From positions 27,677 to 91,676 of the forward strand of contig VXPE01000041.1 in the NCBI GenBank assembly GCA_009839745.1: DNA of 64,000 bases. Direction: 5' to 3'. Source of the DNA: Candidatus Poribacteria bacterium (GTDB lineage Bacteria > Poribacteria > WGA-4E > WGA-3G). The position numbers and the translations under genes are program-made. This document shows positions 1 through 8,282 of this stretch, one piece after another (position 1 is the first letter of the stretch; each line of letters begins with the position of its first letter). The notes under the pieces are model-generated. The model had not been told where the DNA came from. It was given only the letters and a program-made list of their open reading frames with translations, and did no database searches.

Positions 1-1
1 G

Positions 2-568
2 ATTAGAGAAGATATCCGTTCACTGCGTGCGTTTTCTTCTCAAAGGAATTCCTTATCAGAAGCCGATGTAGTTCTCCTTCACGCGGATCCCGGAACTGCA
101 ATAACAGACTTCACCCAACTTCGAAAATCCCAAATCGAAAAGCAAAGGCTTGAAATATCAAAGCAAGTTGACATCCTATCACAACGGGAAGATAATTGGG
201 ATGGACGCGGCTCACAAAAACCAACCGATTTAACCCTAGCTCACGCGAACGAGGTTATGGGAACATTGTTAGATTCTGTCATTTCTGCTGGGTATCACTG
301 GGATACTCCGTCTATCTCCAGCGATGGAGATGGCAATGTAACCGCAGCATGGTACAAAAACGAACGGCAATTACACCTTCAAATCGGAGAACATGAGGCG
401 GAGTACTTCAGAGTTTGGGGCACGAACATTGATACAGAAATGGACGTAGATTTTCTAAAACCTGAACATTATCTACCGCTTTGGGAATGGTTAGTTTATG
501 GTCTGCCATTCCGATCAGACATCGGTGCGACACTTCATCTATATCCAGCGATGGAGGCAACAATATAA
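2..568 (+). CDS. Partial NWDG-type conserved hypothetical protein
   Basis: The frame is open from the first bases of the window, so the N-terminus lies outside it. Visible features are a charged helical stretch followed by a D-N-W-D-G-R-G motif around bases 197-217, and then a beta-rich part with DGDGN-TAAWYKNERQLH. I recognise this layout (NWDGxG, then P-x-I-S-x-DGDGN-x-x-x-W) from small uncharacterised bacterial proteins often followed by a second unknown gene, as here, but know no assigned function. The C-terminus is abnormal. After KPEHYLPLWEWLVYGL the frame runs into a second, decayed copy of its own 3' part, so the last 20 or so residues are probably not native. A native end would resemble PLWKWLIDE. 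Confidence 0.6.
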   Translation: MREDIRSLRAFSSQRNSLSEADVVLLHADPGTAITDFTQLRKSQIEKQRLEISKQVDILSQREDNWDGRGSQKPTDLTLAHANEVMGTLLDSVISAGYHWDTPSISSDGDGNVTAAWYKNERQLHLQIGEHEAEYFRVWGTNIDTEMDVDFLKPEHYLPLWEWLVYGLPFRSDIGATLHLYPAMEATI

Positions 569-650
569 TCGCTGCATGGTATAAAGACGAACGACAATTA
601 CACTAACCTGAACATTATCTACCGCTTTGGAAATGGTTAATTGATGAATA
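524..650 (+). pseudogene. Decayed duplicate of the upstream gene's 3' part
   Basis: Read in a different frame from the preceding gene, this stretch encodes CDTSSISSDGGNNIIAAWYK and then DERQLH, which matches WDTPSISSDGDGNVTAAWYK followed by NERQLH about 240 bases earlier. A stop follows, then PEHYLPLWKWLIDE and a stop, matching the upstream KPEHYLPLWEWL. The part between (about 25 codons in the upstream copy) is deleted. It is a remnant of a tandem duplication or of recombination between paralogues. Confidence 0.7.
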
Positions 651-1105
651 GCAGAGAGCCCGTGCAAGATAATGAAAAACTCTATCGAAACGTGCGAGGC
701 AAATTGGAAGATAACGAATATTCTATTCAGGACGGAAAACTTAGGATTGAGTACCACGCCTTTTGGGATAGTTCTAAAAAACCGTCTGTAGATAGAGCGA
801 AGTTAAAAGGTTGCGATCCTACTTCGGCTCTATTATCTAAGACGAATGGGATTGTTAGCGTTAAAGCGAGTGATGTCCGCGCGATAGGGGCTGTAAAAAC
901 AAGACATCAGAATGAAGTGATAGCTGATCATGCTGTAGATGTTATCCCTGATCCGACGGACGAAAATCCCGCTCATGCTATAATTGTTGTAAAGCCCGAA
1001 TTCTTTGATTCAAAGAGCAAGCAGAGAAATGCATTTAAACTACTACAAATCGCACTTGCTGAACTTGCTACTAAAAACGGATGGACTTTAGAACCGAGCC
1101 CATAA
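644..1105 (+). CDS. Conserved hypothetical protein, partner of the NWDG gene
   Basis: A 153-residue soluble protein of unknown function. Conserved-looking parts are LYRNVRGKLE near the N-terminus and AFWDSSKKPSVDRAKL in the first third. The C-terminal half contains HAVDVIPDPTDENPAHAIIV, an Asp/His-rich stretch. I recall proteins of this type (LYR start, then AF-x-D-x-x-KPSVDRA) next to NWDG-type genes, which suggests a two-gene module, possibly toxin-antitoxin-like, but no function is established. The ATG at 644 lies just before the end of the decayed duplicate, and a GTG at 662 is an alternative start. The stop codon is inside the 8-bp target duplication of the following MITE-like element. 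Confidence 0.6.
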   Translation: MNSREPVQDNEKLYRNVRGKLEDNEYSIQDGKLRIEYHAFWDSSKKPSVDRAKLKGCDPTSALLSKTNGIVSVKASDVRAIGAVKTRHQNEVIADHAVDVIPDPTDENPAHAIIVVKPEFFDSKSKQRNAFKLLQIALAELATKNGWTLEPSP

Positions 1106-1328
1106 TAACGCCTTGTGCTAATTGACCATGTGTTTTGTTAAATTTCACAGTCGTTGGGGTCTCGTTGTAAATTCGACCTTGATTTCATTTCCTCTTTGTT
1201 CTCATATAGAAACCTTGGTTTAAAAATAGGGGAATATGAACCGAAACTGTCAAATTACAAATGGCAAAGAGTTAACACTGTGAAATCTAAATCTACAGAA
1301 AGTTAATTAGCACAAGCCGTCATAATAA
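1101..1328. mobile_element. MITE-like element with terminal inverted repeats and TSD
   Basis: The 335-base gap after the preceding gene holds a 212-base unit (1109-1320). It begins CGCCTTGTGCTAATT and ends AATTAGCACAAGCCG, an inverted repeat with one mismatch that continues imperfectly inward for about 48 bases (both arms contain an ATTTCACAGT-like block). The unit is flanked on both sides by the same 8 bases, CATAATAA (1101-1108 and 1321-1328), as expected of a target-site duplication. No transposase frame is inside. The element landed exactly on the stop codon of the upstream gene without changing its reading frame. From 1329 to 1440 I see nothing else. Confidence 0.75.
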
Positions 1329-1440
1329 TAGGCGTAGAGAATTTCTCGGACATCCTCCTAAAGCGAAATTATATGAACTTTACAGAACTGTGAAACGTTG
1401 AATTCGACAATTTTAACATTTCTACTGGATAATCCACTAA

Positions 1441-1818
1441 TTATGGCATATCTCTTGGTTCTGATTTCAGTGCTTTTAGGATCGCGTCTACGTGTTCATC
1501 GGGAATTTGATCCAAGTTGGCAAATTTGCCCATGTTTTCACTAAGCATATTGGAAAAGCCTGCGGGGTTGGCAAATCCAGAATATTCGGGAGATCTGCCA
1601 CTATCAGTCACATAGTTCCCAGAGGAGCCTAAATACAATTCACTAACCTTTTCCATAAGGGGATGTCTCGAATTTACGAAGCCTTTGTTACAAACTTCAA
1701 AGCAATCTGTGAGAATTGAAGATAAGATTGGGGTAATATTTGGGTTACCGAAATTATCTAAATCAATTTGATCTGAATTCATAAATAATTTTACTACGTT
1801 GTGTTTACATTCCATCAT
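1441..1818 (-). CDS. Small hypothetical protein, possibly a detached C-terminus
   Basis: A 125-residue frame with no family I recognise. It contains GFANPAGFSNMLSENMGKFA and ends in a helix LDQIPDEHVDAILKALK, the kind of C-terminal helix seen in phage-type and abortive-infection-type proteins. It follows the 202-residue gene by about 65 bases on the same strand. It could be a separate small gene or the frameshifted C-terminal part of that gene. ATG 1818 is used here, with a TTG one codon upstream. Confidence 0.45.
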   Translation of the reverse strand: MMECKHNVVKLFMNSDQIDLDNFGNPNITPILSSILTDCFEVCNKGFVNSRHPLMEKVSELYLGSSGNYVTDSGRSPEYSGFANPAGFSNMLSENMGKFANLDQIPDEHVDAILKALKSEPRDMP

Positions 1819-1883
1819 CAAAATCGTCCGGAAGTCAGTGCCTATCAGAATTTACGTCTATAGATCAAATGGATATTGCAGAA

Positions 1884-2492
1884 CTATGGAAGCCTTGCCA
1901 TGACTGGATCCGGAGCCACAATGTAAACACTACCTAGGCAGAGTTGGCGATAAGTGAGTTCCTCAAGATAATTTAAAAGACGGTGATATGTATCTATATC
2001 AAAATCTGAATCGAAATGGACATTCTCAGTTAAATTCGCCATAAATTTTATCTTGGGTTCTTCTGTTGTTTCCATTACTTTTTTCAAGGTGGATTCCACG
2101 ACTTCATCTATCTTGGATCGATCCGTAGGAGTTTTCTCAAAGACCCCATCCTCACGGTATTTTTCACCATTTGCCAATCTTTGAGCAATACCTTCCGCCG
2201 CTTGTTTTCCCCATTGAAACAGTCTTGCAGATTGCCTTTCACTCATCAATGGTGTAATAAATCTTTCTAAACCCCACTGAGTAATTACCGGAGCAACTGC
2301 TGCGGATATCCCAGTAAGATCCCCAATAGAGGCTGCCACGAGAGCACCGGATATTTGGTGAATAATCTGACTTATGGGAAATTCTTTTGCTTCTTCTTCT
2401 TGTTTAACAAGATTCATTTCGGTATCTGCCTTTACTATAGACTTTGTGCCTGCTGATGGGACACGGAAATTTGGTATGTGTGCTATAAACAT
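1884..2492 (-). CDS. Hypothetical protein, Abi-alpha/DUF4393-like layout
   Basis: A 202-residue protein. An Ala/Gly-rich hydrophobic segment (around residues 45-70, ALVAASIGDLTGISAAVAPV) is followed by long charged helices with QSARLFQWGKQAAEGIAQRL and EEPKIKFMANLTENVHFD. Its end is LLNYLEELTYRQLCLGSVYI, then a stop. The pattern of a membrane-proximal segment, a helical region and a LTYRQL block resembles DUF4393/Abi-alpha-type proteins, but I could not confirm the family. Such proteins are usually longer, which is why the next gene downstream may be its broken C-terminus. It sits with restriction-type genes, so a defence role is plausible but inferred. Confidence 0.5.
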   Translation of the reverse strand: MFIAHIPNFRVPSAGTKSIVKADTEMNLVKQEEEAKEFPISQIIHQISGALVAASIGDLTGISAAVAPVITQWGLERFITPLMSERQSARLFQWGKQAAEGIAQRLANGEKYREDGVFEKTPTDRSKIDEVVESTLKKVMETTEEPKIKFMANLTENVHFDSDFDIDTYHRLLNYLEELTYRQLCLGSVYIVAPDPVMARLP

Positions 2493-2538
2493 TCGTTCAA
2501 CCGAAGTGTGGGAATTAGCGTGCTACCGTGAGTAACGG

Positions 2539-3363
2539 CTAACGGCCGCGAAACCACGAAGTAATACTTAAGACTGATCCAATGATACCGAGTACTAATC
2601 CAATGATACCGAGTAGGGCAAAAAACCAATTTTCTTTTGTCCTTTCCATAACAAACGCAAAATAATTACCATAGATTCCCGTTAGTTTGGCGTTAGTTTT
2701 GAGCGTGGTGTCAACAGCTCGATCTGCGATGTATGAGATGATACCAACCTTGCAAAGGGTTGATTGATGTAGTTTTACATATTCGCTATTCTCAAACGCT
2801 TTAGCTTCGTCTGGTCCTTTGAGGAAGTTAGGGTGAGTGAGAGAATTTTTTTCGACCAAATTTTCAAGACGTGGGTGTTCAATGTAATCATGTCCGTACA
2901 GCCGATACAACAACAAAGACAAATCACAACGGCATGATTCATGAATTTCAAAGGGTTTACCACCGAGCACTTTGTAGCGGTGTTCCAATGCTGCGAAACC
3001 GTAGTTAATGTCTCGCATGTTCCAGTGCAGCCACGTATCATTCTTATGTTTTTCCGCGTAATCATAGAACTCTTTAATCATTTTCTTTTCTAGTTCATCG
3101 TAATGTACGTTAATGCTTTCAATTGGGAGTTTTTTATTACGCTCGGCAATTTGGTGAATTGAAAAGGACCCCGTTTGACCTGTTGCTAAATTTCGGACAG
3201 CAATTGACGTGATTCGTGGAGACGTTCCGTCAAGCCGATTATAGAAACTTTCACACGAATAGTGAATGACGACAACGTTATTACGATCCTTGTTAATCTC
3301 GGTTAGTTGCTTTTTAGCCTCACGGCGGCGGCGTAACCTTTCAGACGCTTTGCTCATAGGCAT
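2539..3363 (-). CDS. Conserved HYSCESF/LHWNM protein with C-terminal TM segment
   Basis: 274 residues. A basic N-terminus (1-25) is followed by a soluble domain with very distinctive motifs: HYSCESF (34-40), SIAVRNLATGQTGSFSIH (53-70), WLHWNMRDINYGF (111-123), EHRYKVLGGKP (127-137), CDLSLLLYRLYG (146-157) and KAFENSEYVKLHQSTL (188-203). The C-terminus (246-267) is one long hydrophobic stretch, so the protein is probably tail-anchored. I recognise the motif set from uncharacterised proteins of scattered distribution. The acidic residues in CESF, RDINYGF and CDLS could form an RNase H-like active site, but that is a guess. It lies directly downstream of the nuclease-methylase on the same strand, with an 87-base gap. 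Confidence 0.65.
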   Translation of the reverse strand: MPMSKASERLRRRREAKKQLTEINKDRNNVVVIHYSCESFYNRLDGTSPRITSIAVRNLATGQTGSFSIHQIAERNKKLPIESINVHYDELEKKMIKEFYDYAEKHKNDTWLHWNMRDINYGFAALEHRYKVLGGKPFEIHESCRCDLSLLLYRLYGHDYIEHPRLENLVEKNSLTHPNFLKGPDEAKAFENSEYVKLHQSTLCKVGIISYIADRAVDTTLKTNAKLTGIYGNYFAFVMERTKENWFFALLGIIGLVLGIIGSVLSITSWFRGR

Positions 3364-3450
3364 TTTGCCTCGGGTTTACTTGTGGTGGATAGTGAAACAT
3401 GAAACAGATTCTTACTATTTCCTACTTGGGTTTCTGCAAGTATCGCGGCC

Positions 3451-6408
3451 TTACTCATCAAGGTACCAACTCGGAAACGGAATACCCTTCAGTTTCAGTT
3501 TCGCCAATTCCGCGTCAAGGTCACACTTAGACTTCTTCCCTCCGTGGATACTCGGTTCAGCACAGAGCATTTCACGCAAGGTCTGCATGGCTGTGAGAAT
3601 ACCGAGACTCTTGATACCAAGCACCTCTGTTAACAAATCTGTATCCAATTCGTGCCGGACAGGGTCATGGTCACACTCGTTGACAGGTAGCATCCGCTTA
3701 TACTTCAACCGCTCAAAGAGAACATCAGCATTCGCTAACTGTTTATTAGAGAGGGTGTGCACATCCAGTGTTGGGAGGGTCTCTAATGTCTGCTGACGCA
3801 GCGTCCCCCGTCCCATATCCTGCTTACTGCTGTGTAACCAGTGACAGAAAAAGCCTAACGTCGAATTACACCACAGGGTCCACGCAACTTCGTGCCGCGG
3901 ATCTTTGAGCAAAACATTTATCATCGAACGGACACCGATGGAAGGGTCCTCAGTGAAGGAAGATATAATTGAGTTTGCGGTGAATCTCAGATTAATATGA
4001 TAATGCGTTTTGCTGAAACAGTCTAAGACTCGCTTAACCATAGCATTCTCATTTGAACGGGGTATCGCTTTATAGTCTGGTGCAGCAATCATGGAGCGTT
4101 GTAAAGGCGCGTCAACTTTCCATAACGCATCGTAGCCATCGCTATTGGGTTCACAGCCTTCTACCATGATAAATGGACCGTCCTTTTCTCTGTAAGAATC
4201 AGCAGATCCAACTTTTGCGATGTCCTGTACTTGACAGATGTCAATAGGGATAGGTTCTCTTTCCATAGGAAGATGTAGTTTTCCAACAGTAAGTTTGTGT
4301 CCACTCTGTAGCAATGCCATTGATCGCGTCCGTGTTGCAACCCATGCGACACCATCCTTGATAGGACAGTCTAACATCTGTCCACTGTTCGTGTCTCCTA
4401 TGGGGATAGTACCACCACCATTGGGAGCATCTTCGAGTTTTCGCGTGCTGCTGCTTCGGGATATCTGATTTGCGACTTCCATGGCTTCGAGAGTGCTTTG
4501 AGGTCTTTGTTTCAAACAGACGAATGTGCCTCGCCCTGTATCATCTCTTACTCCCTTCGTCGCTACAACAATGCATTCCGCCTTCTCTGTGTCAGCGGAG
4601 AACGCACAATCGGTAGCACCAGTTTGTGCCATAGTTATCACAACGACGTTGTGATATTCGGTTGCCCACATATCTCTAATTCCTTGTGTAATGGGGGACC
4701 TCAGCACCGTTAATAGTAGGATAAACCCCATGGTGCCGCCGTGCTTAAGTTTCTTGTCCGCTACGTCAACGAAATTAGGCGCGAAATCAGTAGTTGCTTT
4801 GGTTACTCTCCTATCTTTAGACTTCAGCGTCGCCTGCATCATTTTTTGGTCTTCTTCGGGACGTTCAATTCCTTGAAATGTAGACTTCGGGGTTCCAGTG
4901 TTGCTGTCTGCCCCAGGCCGCGTAAAAGGTGGGTTCTGTATGACAATGTCAAAGTCTCCGTGCTGGAAGGCTTGTTGGAGTTTAACTATCCTCTTTTCCT
5001 CACCACCGATTTGTTCTGCATCGGTGTCAAATAGTGACACATCATCGAGTAATTCCAATGAACCGATTGCATAACTACCGCCATCCATAAGTCCGTAAGG
5101 CGCTGTGAGGATACGCGTATCAGTAAGTTTAATATCCGCATGCGTGCTTGCGAGGGCTGCTGCCGTTAAATGTGTAGCATTCGGCATAATGTCTGCACCG
5201 CCGATGTTATTCTCCAACATTTCCTGATGAATATCTCTGCCATTTCCACCTTGCTGTTCGTATAGCGATAAAATGCGTTGGTATACACCGTTGAGAAGCG
5301 CACCAGTTCCACAGGCAAAGTCCGCCACTTTCGGAAGTTTACCTTTAGGCAGTTCAGGCATCACAAGGGTTGATAACAGTGTCGCGCTCTCTGGCAACGT
5401 GTAGTTCGCCTTGACGTATTTCCTATCAGTGATTAATTTTTGGAAAACTATGCCAGCGAGTTCGTGAATCTGCGCGATGCCGGTGTCAATGAGGTCCTTG
5501 GCTGCCTCACATAGGAGTTTCAAAATATGTTTAACCAGTCTGTCGTCCGTTGCAAGTGCCTTAACGAGCTCGCGGGCATCTTCAAAGATGGGACGGTAGT
5601 TGACCTTGAGGATAATATTCCAGTCCGCGATAACATCGGCGTAATCAATTGTAGGTAGGAGTTGACGGAGTGAGCGGACGGATGTCATTTCTGCTTTGCC
5701 TGCGAGGGAGCTTTGGAAAACGAAGGCATCGGTAATAATCAGTGCCGCCATGCGGAGGGTTTGTGTATTGAGTTCTTCTTCGTCATTTTCATCCTTAGAG
5801 AAAACTTCTTGGTGCAGAATCGTCTCAATTTTCATCCCGATGGCACGGTGTTCAGTGATAGCGTTTTCAAATAGATGGGCTGCTCTGTTGATACCAAGTT
5901 CCATATCCTCCGCTGCTTGTTCCAGTTGAGAATTGGGTATTGCACCAACGTGAAGCGCGTTGGCGATGTCTCCCACGGTCCCAGTTGTCCACCCGTTTTC
6001 TGGAAAGTGTCCAACCGTATCTCCAAGAGTACTGACGAGTTTGTACTGTAAGTCATCCGCCTCATGGAGTGATGGAGTGATGTCCCGTCCTGGCATCGTC
6101 TTAAAACGGTCAGGGTATAGGATTGCCATAACGTTGTTGAGGGTTTTCGCTGAGGTATAGTATTCCGCTTCCAACTCGTGAACAAGTCTGGTTTCTGCCT
6201 GTTTAATGAGGTTTCTGGCGTTGGTAGTGGTAGCGAATTTGGCTTCAATACCGATGGGTTCTCTACCGCGTTCAATCACAATGGCATCGAGTTCGCTGTT
6301 GCCTTTGATGAAGGCATGAACAGCTGTTTCGACTTCCCATCCATGGCGCATGTTTCGTAGGATGTTAACCAGGTGATTTGTAATCGTCGTTTCGTGTTGA
6401 TTCGGCAT
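3451..6408 (-). CDS. Single-chain restriction nuclease-methyltransferase (type IIG-like)
   Basis: 985 residues. The N-terminus carries a PD-(D/E)xK-type nuclease signature: D41 in SELDAIV, then E55-A-K57 in PIGIEAKF. A long helical linker follows, then an N6-adenine methylase core with the SAM motif DFACGTG (363-369) and the catalytic motif NPPF (492-495). The C-terminal third would be the target-recognition part. One polypeptide with nuclease, modification and specificity is the type IIG plan, and it may act without a separate R or S subunit. The start ATG at 6408 has AAGGA nearby (spacing about 7). It is followed on the same strand by the HYSCESF protein and two small genes, which may form one defence cluster. 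Confidence 0.8.
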   Translation of the reverse strand: MPNQHETTITNHLVNILRNMRHGWEVETAVHAFIKGNSELDAIVIERGREPIGIEAKFATTTNARNLIKQAETRLVHELEAEYYTSAKTLNNVMAILYPDRFKTMPGRDITPSLHEADDLQYKLVSTLGDTVGHFPENGWTTGTVGDIANALHVGAIPNSQLEQAAEDMELGINRAAHLFENAITEHRAIGMKIETILHQEVFSKDENDEEELNTQTLRMAALIITDAFVFQSSLAGKAEMTSVRSLRQLLPTIDYADVIADWNIILKVNYRPIFEDARELVKALATDDRLVKHILKLLCEAAKDLIDTGIAQIHELAGIVFQKLITDRKYVKANYTLPESATLLSTLVMPELPKGKLPKVADFACGTGALLNGVYQRILSLYEQQGGNGRDIHQEMLENNIGGADIMPNATHLTAAALASTHADIKLTDTRILTAPYGLMDGGSYAIGSLELLDDVSLFDTDAEQIGGEEKRIVKLQQAFQHGDFDIVIQNPPFTRPGADSNTGTPKSTFQGIERPEEDQKMMQATLKSKDRRVTKATTDFAPNFVDVADKKLKHGGTMGFILLLTVLRSPITQGIRDMWATEYHNVVVITMAQTGATDCAFSADTEKAECIVVATKGVRDDTGRGTFVCLKQRPQSTLEAMEVANQISRSSSTRKLEDAPNGGGTIPIGDTNSGQMLDCPIKDGVAWVATRTRSMALLQSGHKLTVGKLHLPMEREPIPIDICQVQDIAKVGSADSYREKDGPFIMVEGCEPNSDGYDALWKVDAPLQRSMIAAPDYKAIPRSNENAMVKRVLDCFSKTHYHINLRFTANSIISSFTEDPSIGVRSMINVLLKDPRHEVAWTLWCNSTLGFFCHWLHSSKQDMGRGTLRQQTLETLPTLDVHTLSNKQLANADVLFERLKYKRMLPVNECDHDPVRHELDTDLLTEVLGIKSLGILTAMQTLREMLCAEPSIHGGKKSKCDLDAELAKLKLKGIPFPSWYLDE

Positions 6409-6589
6409 AATGTTTCCTTAGGATTGCTTTCGAGGGGTGTGGATCAGATGCGGTTAAGAAAGAGAACCTACCACAGGCATGATGGGGATATTTTTTTATA
6501 GAAACGCTATCGCTATGGGACTAAAGTAATTAACCTTGGGACTGGCCGACGTTACAAATCCTACCAACGGGAAAAGGACATATATAACA

Positions 6590-6964
6590 CTACCAAATTT
6601 TCACAAGAGTAGCAACGATTTGCAAAACCTGAATAACAGTTTCGTCTGGCATGTCCCCTGCGTACCGCGCGCGTCTTTCCCACCAATCAAGACTTTTGAT
6701 ATGATCTGCTTGGATGACTCCGTCAAGCTCAATAATTTGGGTGAGGTCCTTGCTACGAATTTCTACTTCTGGTGGGATCGGAACATCAAGGTCTGCACGG
6801 TAGGGCTTCCGGCTGGTCGTGATTGGACACATAATTGCCAACCACAATCTACGATTATAGATTTCTTCAGAGAGGACAAGAGCCGGACGCTCTTTTGCTT
6901 GCTCGTGTCCAACGTGGGGTTCAAAGTCAATCCACACGATATCACCGTGTCGTGGAACGTACAT
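6590..6964 (-). CDS. MazF/PemK-family toxin
   Basis: About 124 residues with the family's N-terminal signature GDIVWIDFEPHVGHEQAKERPALVLS, split here as GDIVWIDF, GHEQAKERPALV. It also has the CPITTSRKPY segment typical of the ribosome-independent mRNA interferase fold. It likely cuts single-stranded RNA and is held in check by the gene just upstream. No ATG directly follows the antitoxin. A TTG at 6979 overlaps the antitoxin stop and the ATG at 6964 is used here. GGAGG inside the antitoxin's last codons could serve either, so translation is probably coupled. Catalytic-type Arg in KERP and Thr/Ser in ITTS are present. Confidence 0.85.
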   Translation of the reverse strand: MYVPRHGDIVWIDFEPHVGHEQAKERPALVLSEEIYNRRLWLAIMCPITTSRKPYRADLDVPIPPEVEIRSKDLTQIIELDGVIQADHIKSLDWWERRARYAGDMPDETVIQVLQIVATLVKIW

Positions 6965-6972
6965 AATGGCGT

Positions 6973-7212
6973 TTACCAAACCTCCCTACCCACTAGTGGT
7001 CCGGTGTCTGTCTCTTCCGAAAGGCCAGGTTTTCGGGATTCAACTTTGGGTTCTGGGATCTTGGCTAAAAGTTCTTCTATTGTATAATTCGGACGCGGTA
7101 TAGGTCTACGCCTTTCTTTGCTACGAGGTGTTATCCCGGTCTTTTTACCGCGCAATTTGGATGCTGGAACTTTGGCAGAAAGTTTCTCTGGTGCAAGATC
7201 TGTTTTTTTCAT
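6973..7212 (-). CDS. MazE-like antitoxin lacking a clear AbrB domain
   Basis: 79 residues. The C-terminal half has the toxin-binding signature of MazE-type antitoxins: YTIEELLAKIP, then a short linker, then TDTGPLVGREVW at the very end. The N-terminal half is a Lys/Arg/Pro-rich stretch (about 40 residues) rather than the usual swapped-hairpin AbrB DNA-binding domain. How it represses its own promoter is therefore unclear. It overlaps or abuts the toxin gene, the usual antitoxin-first order. A GGGGGG purine-rich RBS lies 8 bases before the ATG. Confidence 0.75.
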   Translation of the reverse strand: MKKTDLAPEKLSAKVPASKLRGKKTGITPRSKERRRPIPRPNYTIEELLAKIPEPKVESRKPGLSEETDTGPLVGREVW

Positions 7213-7269
7213 AACATAGCCCCCCTTCGGGAAAGAGATTTAAAATAAAATAGATAGAACATCGGAGAA

Positions 7270-7298
7270 ATTATAGCACAAATAGAACAGTTATTCAA
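7270..7298 (-). promoter_or_regulatory. Sigma70-type promoter of the MazEF-like pair
   Basis: On the minus strand TTGAAT (7293-7298), a 17-base spacer and TATAAT (7270-7275) lie about 60 bases before the antitoxin start. This is a near-consensus promoter. Confidence 0.7.
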
Positions 7299-7324
7299 AC
7301 GAAATGAGTTCGGTATAGGGCTAT

Positions 7325-8164
7325 TTATACCGAATAAAATTCCGCAGCGTTTCCATAGAAGAGCCTATTTCTCTCCGCGTCCGACGCGTCCGCCACGGTA
7401 CCTAAGAGTGTCGCGACCCATTCCTGATATGTCGCCGCTAAGGTGCACACGGGCCAATCGCTCCCGAACATCAGCCGTTCATAACCGAAAGCCTCCACGA
7501 GATGTTGGATATACGGCTTCAGTTCCTCACGCGTCCAGTCCTCACTTGCAGTCGTCACAATCCCCGATACCTTGCAGTGAACGTTCTCGAAGGCGGCGAG
7601 TTCGTTGATGTGTGTCGCCCATGGCTCGAATTGCCCGCCCTTTATGTCGGGTCCCCCGCAGTGGTTAAGAGCATGCCGAACGTCCGGTGTTACCTTGACG
7701 AGTTCGATTGCCGCCGGAAGTTGTGCATGATTCGCACAGAGTTCAAAGGAGAGATCGAATTTCGTCAGCAATTTCACGCCGTTAATCAGCTCAGGCATGG
7801 CGTAGAACTGCGGATCGGGATGATGCCACGCCATGCGCCGCACGCCTACAACAAGCCCGAATCCTGTGAGTTGTTCGAGAATCGCCTCGGCGTTCGGTTT
7901 TTCAAGCGGTGCCGCTGCCGCTATCGCGCCAATCATTCCATCTGTCTCGGATATGTGTGTGAGCCACTCGACCTCCTTGACAACATCCGTTTCAGCGGGG
8001 TCGCCTTCAACGTGTACCGACCTGACGACGTTAAGGTCCCCAATCGCCTCGCGGTAATCTTCTGCCGTGTATCGTTTTCCCAATAGATCGAACCCTTCTA
8101 ACCAAGGGTATTCCAAATTAGAGGTATCCCAAAAGTGTTGGTGGGTATCTATTATTTTAAACAT
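7325..8164 (-). CDS. Amidohydrolase, L-fuconolactonase-like (COG3618)
   Basis: 279 residues, the normal length for Amidohydro_2 lactonases. The metal-binding motif DTHQHFWD is at residues 6-13 (H8, H10), YPWL follows as in fuconolactonases, and FGSDWPVC near residue 240 carries the catalytic Asp. These TIM-barrel enzymes hydrolyse sugar lactones such as L-fucono- or rhamnono-lactone in the cytoplasm. The exact substrate cannot be read from the sequence. GAGGAG lies 6 bases before the ATG. It stands alone on the minus strand and is not in an obvious sugar operon. Confidence 0.85.
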   Translation of the reverse strand: MFKIIDTHQHFWDTSNLEYPWLEGFDLLGKRYTAEDYREAIGDLNVVRSVHVEGDPAETDVVKEVEWLTHISETDGMIGAIAAAAPLEKPNAEAILEQLTGFGLVVGVRRMAWHHPDPQFYAMPELINGVKLLTKFDLSFELCANHAQLPAAIELVKVTPDVRHALNHCGGPDIKGGQFEPWATHINELAAFENVHCKVSGIVTTASEDWTREELKPYIQHLVEAFGYERLMFGSDWPVCTLAATYQEWVATLLGTVADASDAERNRLFYGNAAEFYSV

Positions 8165-8191
8165 CTATCACTCCTCGTCTATAAACATGTC

Positions 8192-8204
8192 GCCCCGCTG
8201 GGGC
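8192..8204. repeat. Short GC hairpin repeat
   Basis: GCCCC-GCT-GGGGC followed by TTTATAGG lies in the 363-base gap upstream of the Zn protease. The rest of the gap before 8283 shows nothing else. Confidence 0.4.
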
Positions 8205-8282
8205 TTTATAGGTGAAAATGATTTGAATTTCGTCAAGATATTCTGTATAATTACTTAACCTAACAGATATGCATTAAAATCA

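Noticed and set aside
7502-8086. A 194-codon plus-strand frame opposite the amidohydrolase
   Set aside because: It is antisense to a gene with clear family motifs and has no family features itself.
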